Assembly: GCF_014654615.1 (NCBI RefSeq)
Contig: NZ_BNBB01000021.1
Span: 31,055 to 95,054 of the forward strand
Length of the DNA stretch: 64,000 bases
DNA from: Streptosporangium violaceochromogenes
GTDB lineage: Bacteria > Actinomycetota > Actinomycetes > Streptosporangiales > Streptosporangiaceae
Direction: 5' to 3'
Numbering within the stretch: the stretch's first letter is position 1; each line of letters opens with the position of its first letter. The notes beneath the pieces are model-generated. The model worked only from the letters and a program-made list of their open reading frames with translations. It was not told where the DNA came from and searched no databases. The position numbers and the translations under genes are program-made. Below, piece by piece: positions 47,108-55,800 of this stretch.

Positions 47108-48845
47108 GCAGGCCAAGCTGACGACCTTCCGAGACCTCGGAGTCACACCAGAGATCGCCGATGCCCTCGAAACCGAGGGCATCACCACGCCGTTCCCGAT
47201 CCAGGAGATGGCACTTCCACTGGCCCTCGGCGGCCAGGACATCATCGGCCAGGCACGCACCGGCACCGGCAAGACCTACGCCTTCGGCGTGGCGATGCTG
47301 CAACGGGTCGGCAAGCCCAGGAAGAACCGCAAGAAGCCTCGCGGGCTGGTCGTCGTGCCGACCCGCGAGCTGGCCGTCCAGGTCACCGACGACCTGGTGA
47401 CGGCCGCCGGCAAGCTCGGCTCGCGGATCCTCACCGTGTACGGCGGGCGTGCCTACGAACCCCAGATCGACGCGCTCAAGCAGGGGGTCGACGTCATCGT
47501 CGGCACCCCGGGGCGCCTGCTCGACCTGGTCAAGCAGAAGCACCTCGACCTCGGCCAGATCGACATGCTCGTCCTCGACGAGGCCGACCGCATGCTCGAC
47601 CTGGGCTTCCTGCCCGACATCGAGCGCATCATCAAGCTCATCCCGGAGAAGCGGCAGACGATGCTGTTCTCCGCGACCCTCCCGGGCGAGATCGTCGCCC
47701 TGTCCCGGCGCTACCTCAGCCGCCCCACCCACGTGCGGGCGGAGAACGTCGACGCCGAGGCCGAGGCGACCCCGCAGACGACCCAGTTCGTCTGGCGTGT
47801 GCACCGGATGGACAAGATCGAGATCGTGGGCCGGCTGCTCCAGTGCGAGGGACGCGGGCTCACAATGATCTTCTGTGAGACCAAGCGCGCCTGCGACATG
47901 GTCGTCGACCAGCTCAAGGAGCGCGGTTTCGCCGCCGCGGCCGTTCACGGGGACCTGGGGCAGGGCCAGCGTGAGCAGGCCCTGCGGGCCTTCAGGAACG
48001 GCAAGATCGACGTGCTGGTGGCGACCGACGTCGCGGCGCGCGGCATCGACGTCGACGACGTCACCCACGTCGTCAACTACGACTGCCCGCAGGACGAGAA
48101 GGCCTACGTGCACCGGATCGGCCGCACCGGCCGGGCCGGCAGGACAGGCGTCGCGGTGACCTTCGTCGAGTGGGAGGACATCACCCGCTGGAAGGTCATC
48201 AACAACGCGCTCTCCCTCAGCTTCACCGAGCCGGTGGAGACCTACTCGACCTCCCCGCACGTCTTCGCCGACCTCGGCATCCCCGAGGGCACGAAGGGCG
48301 TGCTGCCGCAGGCCAACAGGTCCCGCGCGGGCCTGGCGGCCGAGGAGGTCGAGGATCTCGGCGAGACCGGCCGCATCCGCTCGCGAGGTCCCCGCAGGGG
48401 GCAGGCCGAGGAGCGGGAGGAGCGCCGCGAGCGCCCCGCCCGCACCCCGAGGGAACGGCGCCGCACCCGCGGTGGCCGGAGCGGCGCGGAGGCGGCGGAG
48501 AATGCGGGAACCCAAATTCCGATCATGGAGCTTGCCGAGCCGGAGGTGGACGTGACCCCCCGCGACGTGACCCCCCGCAAGGAAACCCGTGACCTTCCGG
48601 TGGCCGACCGCCGGGACGACGAACCCGGCGGTGACGCGCCCGAGCCGCAGCACAGGCCACAGCCGCAGTCACGACCGCAGCCGGAGAAGATCATCCCCTC
48701 CAGCCCGTTCACGGTGATCTTCCAGTCTCCCGACCTCGCCACCGAGGACGACGAAATAGCTCCGTCGGCGGCCTCCGAGCGGGCACAGAGCCGGCGCCGC
48801 CCGCCGGCGAGGGGCCAACAGAGGGGCTCTCGCCGTTCCGGCTAG
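47013..48845 (+). CDS. DEAD-box RNA helicase (RhlE-like)
   Basis: 610 residues from ATG at 47013, but helicase homology begins only at residue 36 (LTTFRDLGVTPEIADALE), encoded from a CTG at 47118. No ATG, GTG or TTG lies near it, so the true start is uncertain. Motifs: Q-motif TPFPIQEMALP, ARTGTGKTYAF, VVPTRELAVQV, GTPGRLLDL, VLDEADRMLDLGF (DEAD), FSATLP, IFCETKRACD, VATDVAARGIDV and HRIGRTGRAG. The ~200-residue C-terminal tail is Arg/Glu/Gln-rich and disordered, with two VTPR repeats. It remodels RNA, probably ribosomal or mRNA. Position matches Rv3211. Confidence 0.93.
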   Translation: MTLRGLALPRGPGTGSFFRPWSRQDCLQRRTRQAKLTTFRDLGVTPEIADALETEGITTPFPIQEMALPLALGGQDIIGQARTGTGKTYAFGVAMLQRVGKPRKNRKKPRGLVVVPTRELAVQVTDDLVTAAGKLGSRILTVYGGRAYEPQIDALKQGVDVIVGTPGRLLDLVKQKHLDLGQIDMLVLDEADRMLDLGFLPDIERIIKLIPEKRQTMLFSATLPGEIVALSRRYLSRPTHVRAENVDAEAEATPQTTQFVWRVHRMDKIEIVGRLLQCEGRGLTMIFCETKRACDMVVDQLKERGFAAAAVHGDLGQGQREQALRAFRNGKIDVLVATDVAARGIDVDDVTHVVNYDCPQDEKAYVHRIGRTGRAGRTGVAVTFVEWEDITRWKVINNALSLSFTEPVETYSTSPHVFADLGIPEGTKGVLPQANRSRAGLAAEEVEDLGETGRIRSRGPRRGQAEEREERRERPARTPRERRRTRGGRSGAEAAENAGTQIPIMELAEPEVDVTPRDVTPRKETRDLPVADRRDDEPGGDAPEPQHRPQPQSRPQPEKIIPSSPFTVIFQSPDLATEDDEIAPSAASERAQSRRRPPARGQQRGSRRSG

Positions 48846-48929
48846 CCGCGCGACGCCCGGCCCCGCGCCGGGAGAAGGGGCGCGACCTGACGGTGGCGCC
48901 CCTTCTTCGCGTCCCAGGACGCACCTCCC

Positions 48930-48971
48930 CGGACGCGCGGAGCCATGCCACGGACGCGCGGAGCCATGCCA
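48930..48971. repeat. two tandem copies of a 21-bp repeat
   Basis: CGGACGCGCGGAGCCATGCCA occurs twice head-to-tail without a mismatch (48930-48950 and 48951-48971). It lies 24 bp upstream of the GTG of the following hydrolase gene, in the likely promoter/leader. Confidence 0.85.
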
Positions 48972-48995
48972 CCAAGAAAGGTATCGTGGGGCCAC

Positions 48996-49868
48996 GTGAG
49001 TACGCCGCGATTTCTGACCCTGCCTCCAGGCGTCCACTCCCGCCGGATCGACACCGCCGTGGGCACGTTCGCCGCTCTGGAGGCTCTGCCGGTCAGCGGT
49101 GTCCCCGAACGGTGGCCCGCCCTGCTCGTTCCCGGTCTCACCGGCAGCAAGGAGGACTTCATCGCGGTCCTGCAGACGCTCGCCCAGTCGGGACGCCAGG
49201 TCATCGCGATCGACATGCGGGGTCAGTTCGAGACGGGCGGCCCCGAAGACCCCCACGCCTACACCTGCGCGGCGCTCGGCAACGACGTCGACGTACTGGC
49301 GCAGACGATCGGCGGCGGCGATCCCCTTCACCTGGTCGGGCACTCCTTCGGTGGGCTGGTCACCAGGGAGGCCGTCATCGACGGCCGCACCAAGTTCGCC
49401 TCCTACACGCTGATGAGCACCGGCCCGGCCGCGATCGTCGGGCCCCGGGCCCGCGCGGGCCGGGCCATGCTCGCCCAGCTTCCCGAGGTCGGCCTTGAGC
49501 AGATGTGGTACACCCGGCTGGAACCCGAGGCCCTGGCCGCCGGGGTCCCCGACGAGATCGTCACCTTCCTGCGCAAACGGCTGCTCGCCAACTCCACGAC
49601 CGGCCTCTACACCATGACCAGAGAGGTCCTTTCGGCCTCGGACCGCTGCGACGAGCTCACCCAGGTCGACGTCCCCACCCTGGTCCTGTACGGCGAGCGC
49701 GACGACGGCTGGCCTCCGGTGCTCCAGTCCGAGATGGCGCGCAGGCTGGGGGCCGAGTGCGTGGTCGTCCCGGGCGCGGCCCACTCGCCGGCCGTGGACG
49801 CCCCGGAGACCACCGCCGCGGCGCTCACCCGCTTCTGGAACACGGCGGAGTCGCGCGTACCGGGCTGA
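48996..49868 (+). CDS. alpha/beta-hydrolase
   Basis: 290 residues from GTG at 48996 (VSTPRFLTLPPGVHSRRID); upstream in-frame ATG codons fall in the tandem repeat and are rejected. Features: LVPGLTGSKEDF, VIAIDMRGQFETGG, nucleophile LVGHSFGGLVTREAV, acid LVLYGERDDGWPPV and His in VPGAAHSPAVDAPE. The lid region (RLEPEALAAGVPDEIVTFLRK) is helical. Cytoplasmic, probably a small-ester or lactone hydrolase. Tail-to-tail with the next gene, 24 bp apart. The 21-bp tandem repeat lies directly upstream. Confidence 0.88.
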   Translation: MSTPRFLTLPPGVHSRRIDTAVGTFAALEALPVSGVPERWPALLVPGLTGSKEDFIAVLQTLAQSGRQVIAIDMRGQFETGGPEDPHAYTCAALGNDVDVLAQTIGGGDPLHLVGHSFGGLVTREAVIDGRTKFASYTLMSTGPAAIVGPRARAGRAMLAQLPEVGLEQMWYTRLEPEALAAGVPDEIVTFLRKRLLANSTTGLYTMTREVLSASDRCDELTQVDVPTLVLYGERDDGWPPVLQSEMARRLGAECVVVPGAAHSPAVDAPETTAAALTRFWNTAESRVPG

Positions 49869-49892
49869 GGGCACGCCGGGCTGAGGGGACGC

Positions 49893-50792
49893 TCAGTCGT
49901 CGGCGAGCCCCTCCCACGGCAGGCGGTCGCCCGCGGCGGCCCGGCCCTCCGGGCAGTGCCGGCGAAAGTCGCACCAGGAGCACAGGGGGCCGGTCCGGGG
50001 CGGGAAGAGCGCGTCGATCTCCGGGGGCACCTCGGGTGGGGTGCGGCCGGCTCCGGGGGGTGTACGGGTGCCCCGGGGGGCGGCGGCCGACCAGGTCCGG
50101 TAGCGGTCGTCGGCCTCGGACGCCTCGGCGGCGATCTCCCCGGCCCGGCCCAGGTGACGGGCCAGCGACTCGTCGGTGTGCTCCCACTCCACGAGCGCGC
50201 CTGTCGGCAGGTGGTGGAGCTCGACCCGGCGGCACGGACGACGCATCACGCGGGAGGAGGCGACGGCGTAGACGGCCAGCGCGAGCGAGGAACGGGCGTC
50301 CTCGGGGCCGGGGGGACGGCGCCCGGTCTTGTAGTCGACCACGACCAGTTCGCCGCCCCGCAGGTCGAGCCGGTCGACGCGGCCGGAGAGCGCGATGGCG
50401 GAGGTCCTGGTGGCGACGGTCCGCTCGACGCCGACCGGCTCGTCGGAGGGGTCGAGCCCCGCGACGTATCCGACGACCATCTCACGGGCCCGGTCACGCC
50501 AGGCGGCCGACTGCTCGGCGTCGCGGAACCCCTCGCCGATCCACCCGCCCGCGAGCAGGGTGCCCGCCACCGTGGTCGTCCGCCGCTCGTACGGCTCACG
50601 CCACCAGCCCGCCAGGGCGTTGTGCACGCTGATGCCCACGCTGTTGTGCGCCCACGGCGGTCCCTTCTGCGGCGAGGGGCGGTCCAGGTAGGTGAACCGG
50701 TAGCGGCGGGGGCAGTCCAGCCAGGTGTTCAGCCGCGACGGCGTGCAGGAGTACAGTCGCCGGGGCATCCCCTCCAGGGGCAGCTGATCCAC
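49893..50792 (-). CDS. PD-(D/E)XK nuclease with predicted 4Fe-4S cluster (RecB/Cas4-like)
   Basis: 299 residues from GTG at 50792. The order is that of RecB-C/AddB/Cas4 nucleases: SRLNTWLDCPRRYRF (first Cys), HNALAGWW (motif I His), SGRVDRLDL (Asp), VVVDYKTGRR (D-x-K, catalytic), LALAVYAVASSRV (motif with Tyr) and a terminal CSWCDFRRHC (C-x2-C-x5-C). No helicase domain is attached. Such stand-alone proteins are common in actinobacteria and may process recombination or repair intermediates. No cas gene is nearby, so a CRISPR role is unsupported. Possibly co-transcribed with the MBL-fold gene (7 bp apart). Confidence 0.88.
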   Translation of the reverse strand: MDQLPLEGMPRRLYSCTPSRLNTWLDCPRRYRFTYLDRPSPQKGPPWAHNSVGISVHNALAGWWREPYERRTTTVAGTLLAGGWIGEGFRDAEQSAAWRDRAREMVVGYVAGLDPSDEPVGVERTVATRTSAIALSGRVDRLDLRGGELVVVDYKTGRRPPGPEDARSSLALAVYAVASSRVMRRPCRRVELHHLPTGALVEWEHTDESLARHLGRAGEIAAEASEADDRYRTWSAAAPRGTRTPPGAGRTPPEVPPEIDALFPPRTGPLCSWCDFRRHCPEGRAAAGDRLPWEGLADD

Positions 50793-50799
50793 GGGAGGG

Positions 50800-51513
50800 C
50801 TACTGGTCGCGGAGGTTCAGCCGGATCCCGGCGGCCTTCGTTCCGTCGGTCAGGGAGGCGTCCTCCTCGGCCGCCGCGCCGCGGGTCAGCGAGCCGGAGA
50901 GCCAGGCGTCGAAGTGCGGCTCCAGGTCGCCGATGCTGCTCTCCTCACCGTGCGCGGGCAGCACGCGGGTGCCGTGACGCAGGGTGAACAGCCGGCCCCC
51001 GATCGCGGTGAGCTGGTCGGCCAGCGCCGGATACTCCCCGCCGATCCTTCCCGGGCCGTCGGCCTGCAGCGTCTTGCCGGTGAAGACGGCGTCGAGCGCC
51101 TCGCAGTACAGGGAGACGCCCCCGTGGGTGACACCGGGGGTGCACATCACCTCCAGCTGGACGTCGGCGACGCCGAACAGGCCCTCGTCCTCCATGTCGA
51201 TGTCGGGCCAGGTGCCCGGCCAGGTGCGCCGCCACAGCGGCCGGTCCTTGGGGTGCAGGGCCACCTCGGCCTCGTCACGCGCGGCCACCTCGATGGCCGC
51301 CCCCACGTGGTCGGGCAGGCCGTGGGTGCAGACGACCGCCAGCACCTCCCGCTCGCCGACCTTCTCCAGGATCTTGTCCGCGTCACGCGCGGGATCGATG
51401 ACGATGACCTCCTCATCGTCGCCGACGATCCAGGTGTTGTTCTCGACCTTGTGCTCGACGCCGTCGACATCGACGACGCCCTCGGTCACCACTCGCTCGA
51501 TACGCGCTGTCAC
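50800..51513 (-). CDS. MBL-fold metallo-hydrolase
   Basis: 237 residues from GTG at 51513. The metal motif is modified: CTHGLPDHVGAAIEVA in place of THxHxDH (the second His is Leu). Other ligand sites: PGVTHGGVSLYCE (His), GKTLQADGPGR where the bridging Asp is less clear, and LPAHGEESS (His). The changes may mean one metal ion instead of two. The GGVSLYC-FTGKTL segments are those of glyoxalase II-like hydrolases common in actinobacteria (mycothiol-linked in some cases; inference). It lies 7 bp upstream of the nuclease gene on the same strand. Confidence 0.88.
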   Translation of the reverse strand: MTARIERVVTEGVVDVDGVEHKVENNTWIVGDDEEVIVIDPARDADKILEKVGEREVLAVVCTHGLPDHVGAAIEVAARDEAEVALHPKDRPLWRRTWPGTWPDIDMEDEGLFGVADVQLEVMCTPGVTHGGVSLYCEALDAVFTGKTLQADGPGRIGGEYPALADQLTAIGGRLFTLRHGTRVLPAHGEESSIGDLEPHFDAWLSGSLTRGAAAEEDASLTDGTKAAGIRLNLRDQ

Positions 51514-51673
51514 GCTTCCGCACTTTACTGCCTCATCCCGGCGGGCGGCCCGGGTGCGGGTAATGGATGGCCTTACACTTCGCCCACTCTTTCCCTATTC
51601 CATCCCATTTCCATCCCTTCTCGGCACCGGTGGGCCCTTCTCCACACCCGTGGGCGGTCACGCCCGGCGGCGA

Positions 51674-52312
51674 TCAGGTGTCGTCGTTCAGGCGCGGGGA
51701 GAAGGCCCCGAAGGGCAGGTCCAGGATCTGATCCTGATCACGGAGATCGCGCATCCCGATATCGGCCAGTGTCATGAGATATCCCGCCTCGGCCGGCCAG
51801 ACCACCACCCACAGCCAGTTGCCCAGCGCCTCCCCCGCGTAGACCGCCCGGTCGGACGCCGCCTCCACGCACCACAGCGCGGCCGGGTGCCCCCCGATCT
51901 GGACCTTGGCGTTCGGCGGCCCCTCGTCGAACCCCTCCCCCGGATCGGTGGCCGAAAGCCCCGCGAACCCGGCGCCCAGCCCCACCCCCGGCTCCTCGGC
52001 GACGATCACCATGTCGGCGGGCCCCGGGGTCAGCGAGGGGCCGGAGAGCGCGACCGCGGTGGCCCGCACCCCGCTGCGCTCGTCACCGGCCTCGGCGAAC
52101 CCCGTGACGAGCCAGCCCTGGGGCAGGGGCCACAGCAGCCAGACAGGCACCAGGGCGTTCCTGGCGACGGCCTGCGCCACCGCGTCCGAGGGAGGTCTGG
52201 GGAACCGCAACGGCAGCACGTCGCCGTGCGGCCCGCATCTCCACGCGCTCGACCACGCACCGGGCGGACAGAGCGGGCCGAAACAGCGCGGGCAGATGGG
52301 CTCGGCTCTCAC
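51674..52312 (-). CDS. DUF6758-like conserved actinobacterial protein
   Basis: 212 residues from GTG at 52312 (VRAEPICPRCFGPLCPPG), preferred over a longer frame because family members start at this RAEPxCPRC element. The N-terminus has a zinc-ribbon-like CPRC plus a later Cys in SAWRCGPHG. The middle (VPVWLLWPLPQGWLVTGF) and C-terminus (NWLWVVVWPAEAGYLMTLADIGM) are hydrophobic but not clear membrane helices. Function unknown. It is divergent from the next Nudix gene. The interval 51514-51673 to its 3' side holds no gene. Confidence 0.75.
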   Translation of the reverse strand: MRAEPICPRCFGPLCPPGAWSSAWRCGPHGDVLPLRFPRPPSDAVAQAVARNALVPVWLLWPLPQGWLVTGFAEAGDERSGVRATAVALSGPSLTPGPADMVIVAEEPGVGLGAGFAGLSATDPGEGFDEGPPNAKVQIGGHPAALWCVEAASDRAVYAGEALGNWLWVVVWPAEAGYLMTLADIGMRDLRDQDQILDLPFGAFSPRLNDDT

Positions 52313-52386
52313 GCCTATCCACGCTGCTTTGTCCACCCCCCGTTCGTCAAGGGCACCTCTGACCGCACGGCCGTAATCTTCTTCAC

Positions 52387-52785
52387 GTGCGCGTAAATTG
52401 TGTCGGGGCGATCGTCCGCGACGGCGAGGGCCGGACACTTCTCATCCGCCGTGGCCGCCCGCCCGGCCGGGGCCTGTGGTCCCTTCCCGGCGGGCGGATC
52501 GAGCCCGGCGAGTCCGACGCCGAGGCGGTGGTCCGGGAGGTGCTGGAGGAGACCGGCCTCACGGTCACCGCCGGGCGTCTGGCGGGTACGGTCGACCGCC
52601 CCGGGCCGGGCGGGACAACCTACGAGATCCGCGACTATCTGGCCGAGGTCTCCGGCGGCGTGCTCCGCGCCGGAGACGACGCCGACGACGCCGGCTGGTT
52701 CACCGACGAGGAGCTCTCGCGGCTGCCGCTCACGACCGGCCTGCTGGACGCCCTCGTCGGCTGGGCGGTCATCCGTCCGAGGTGA
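52387..52785 (+). CDS. Nudix hydrolase (MutT/ADP-ribose-pyrophosphatase type)
   Basis: 132 residues from GTG at 52387. A canonical Nudix box is present: GGRIEPGESDAEAVV then REVLEETGL, matching GX5EX7REUXEEXGU exactly. A short N-terminal strand (VNCVGAIVRDGEG) and a C-terminal DDAGWFTDEELSRLPL segment complete the fold. Substrate not predictable (oxidised nucleotide, ADP-ribose or similar). It is divergent from the DUF6758 gene by 74 bp, so the two share a control region. Third Nudix protein of the window. Confidence 0.9.
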   Translation: MRVNCVGAIVRDGEGRTLLIRRGRPPGRGLWSLPGGRIEPGESDAEAVVREVLEETGLTVTAGRLAGTVDRPGPGGTTYEIRDYLAEVSGGVLRAGDDADDAGWFTDEELSRLPLTTGLLDALVGWAVIRPR

Positions 52786-52833
52786 GCGCCGAACCGGGGA
52801 GAGGCGGTCGATCTGGTTGAGCACGGCGAGTGG

Positions 52834-55800
52834 TCATCCGTCCGAGCTGAGCGTCGAACGCCACAGGGTGAGGTGGTCGGTGCGGTAGGTGGTGGACCGG
52901 CCCAGGGCCACGACCTCGCCGCCGGAGATCGCGACCGCGCCGAGCCACTGGGCGCCCTCGCCGTCCAGGCTGTCCTGGGCGGGGGTGTGGGGCTGCCACT
53001 CCCGGCCGTCCTCGGAGGTCCAGGCCATGCCGTCGCGCTCGCCCGGGGCCCCCTGCCAGCCGACCGCCACCACGCCCGCCGCCGTCGCGGCCAGATCCTG
53101 TACGGCTGCCGCCCGGTCCGCGGGAAGCCACGTGAACTCCCACGTCGAGCCGTTGTCGTCCGACACGGCGGCGAAGGCCCGCTGCCCGTCGCCGGTCGTG
53201 GCCGTGCCGGCGGCGACGACGGTCCCCCCGTGCAGGACCACGTGCCGCAGCCCGGCCGAGGTCGCGCCCGGCGGCAGGACGGGCTTGCGGGCGACCCAGT
53301 TGACCCCGTCGGCCGACACCCAGACCACGCCGGTCTCGCGCTCGGCCGTTCCCATGCCGCCGACGGCCACGTATCCGGAGGAGGTGGCCGAGACGTCGTG
53401 CAGACGCACCCCGCCGCCGCCGGCGGGCAGCCTCGCCGCCCGGGTGTAGCGCTTGAGGTCGGAGGAGAACCACAGGACGGGGACGGTGGTGGACGGCCCC
53501 CGGTCCTCGCCGGCCAGAACGTAGCCGGACGGGCCGGAGGCGACCGCGTGGGGCGCGAGGAAGTCGTGCTCGGCCGCCGGGGCGAGCGGGCCCGTGGCCG
53601 GGACCCTGCGCCATTCGCGACCGTCGTCGGAGGTGACGAGCAGGGGGGCGGTGGAGGAGGCGTCGGTCATCGTGCTGCCCACCGCCAGCCAGCCCCGCCT
53701 GCCGGAGGTGACGTCGCCGAGGGCCTGCCGGTGTGAACCGCCGAGGACCTGCGGAGAGCCGGTGGCCTTCCACGCCCGGCCGTCCGCGCTGCTCCAGATG
53801 CCCGCGTCGCCGGAGGCGGCGCCCACGGCGACGAACGTGCCGTCCCCGGCGGCCACCCTGGTCGTGTCACGGGCCGCCCTGGACAGGCCCTTGATCCTCT
53901 CCAGCGCGACCGGCCGGGCCTCCCCGCCCCTGGGGGCGGTCATGAGGACCAGCCGGTTGTCCACGTCGGCGGCGCGCTCGTCACCGCCGACGACGAGCGT
54001 GCCCTCGTCGGAGACGGCCAGGGCACGCAGCGAGCCGGGAACCTCCCCGAGGTCGGTACTCCTGCTCCACTTCCGGCCGTCCTCGCTGGTGTAGACGGCG
54101 TAGCGCTCGAAGCCCGACTCGGTGATCGCGGCCACCCCCGCCGAGGAGGAGGCCAGCCGCTTGACCCCGGAGCCGTCACGGGCCAGGCCGGTGATGGTTC
54201 CGCACCGGGACCAGTCGGTCCCCTCGGCCGAGCAGTAGACCCCGACCTCGCCCCTGTCGTCGCGCCGCTGGGTCGGGACGAGCACGAACCCGTCCTTGGC
54301 CGCGGCCAGCGCGCCCGCCTCGGGGACGACGCCGGCCGGCGACGACGTCGCGTGCGTCCAGGTCCTTCCCCCGTCGGCCGAGCGCAGGACGGCGGGGCCG
54401 GATCCGCCCGGGGCCGGGTCGCCGAGCGCCACCACGACGTCGCCCCTGGCGACGACCGCCTTCAGACCCCGGACCTTGTCGGGCGTGCCGATCTCCCGGC
54501 TGTCCACCCGCTCCCAGCTCCGGCCGTCGGGCGAGACCCAGGCCACGGCCCCGGCGGAGCCGTTCGGGAGCGTGGTCGTCCCCACCACGACGAAGCCCGA
54601 GGAGGTCCTCGCCAGGTCCATGATCTTGTCACCGGCCGAGAAGGCCCTCAGCCCGCCGGGGTCGACGGCCGTCCAGGCACGGCCGTCCTCACTGGTCCAC
54701 AGGCCTCGGCCGGTGCCCAGCAGATCGTTGCCCCCCGCCAGCCAGCGGCCGTCGCCGCCCGTCACCCGGCCGACCGTGGCCGGCCCGTTGTCGTATCCCG
54801 CCGACCCGGTCACCGTTCCCAGGTCCCAGGAGGCGCCGCCGTCGGTGGAGACCAGGAACAGCGGCCGAGGCACCGGGCTGGTGGTGTCGCTGCCCACCGC
54901 GACCATGACGGAGCCGACGGAGGCCACCGCGTTGAGCACCTGACTCGATCCGTCGCCACCGGCGCCGGGCAGGGGCGTGAAGCCGGCGTCGCCGTGGCGC
55001 ACCTCCTCACCGGCCAGCCGCAGCCCGGTCGCGAACGGATCGCTCACCCAGCCCCAGAGCACCAGGCCGCCGCCGACCGCGACGGCCAGGGCCACCACCA
55101 TCACGAGGGGGATCGTCAGGCCCCGGCCGCGCCTGCGCCGCGTCGGGCTGGAGCGGCGTACGGCGGAGGGCGCGTCGGCCGGGCGCTGGTGCCGCCCGGC
55201 ACCCCCGCGACCGCCGGACGGCCCCTGGGCGACGAGCAGATCCGGCCGGGTCGGCCGTCCGCCGGGCGGGCGGCCGACGCGGTGCACCGGCTCGGAGCCC
55301 TCCTCGGCGAGCCCGGGTTCGAGCCCTGGTTCCGGTGTGGTCGCGGTCGGCGGCGCGTCCCCGGCGTCGTCCGCCGATCCGGAACCCTCCCCCCGCCCGG
55401 GAGGCGGGACCGATCCGGCCGGCCGGTCGGCCCGCTCCGGCGCGTCGGGGGCGTCACGCCCTGGGACGTCACGCTCCGGGGCGCCGGGGGCGTCACCGTC
55501 CGGCGCGCCGGGCGCCGGGATGTCACGCTCCGGCGCGTCGCGGTCCGCGGCGGGGGCCGAAGCGGGATCCGCGGTGAAGGCGGCGGCGGGGTCGTCGGCG
55601 CGGTCCGCGGCGGGGCCGGGCTGTGCCGGCCGGCGGGGCGGCCCGGAGGCGACCAGCAGATCCGGCCGGTTCCTCCGCCGCCGGCTCCCCTCCTCGGGGG
55701 GCGGGGCGGAGTGGTCGCCCGCGGGTTCGTACCGCGGGTCGAGCAGGCCTCCGTAGTCTCCGCCCACGGGGCCCCGGGAGGGGGAGGGAGGACCGTCGCG

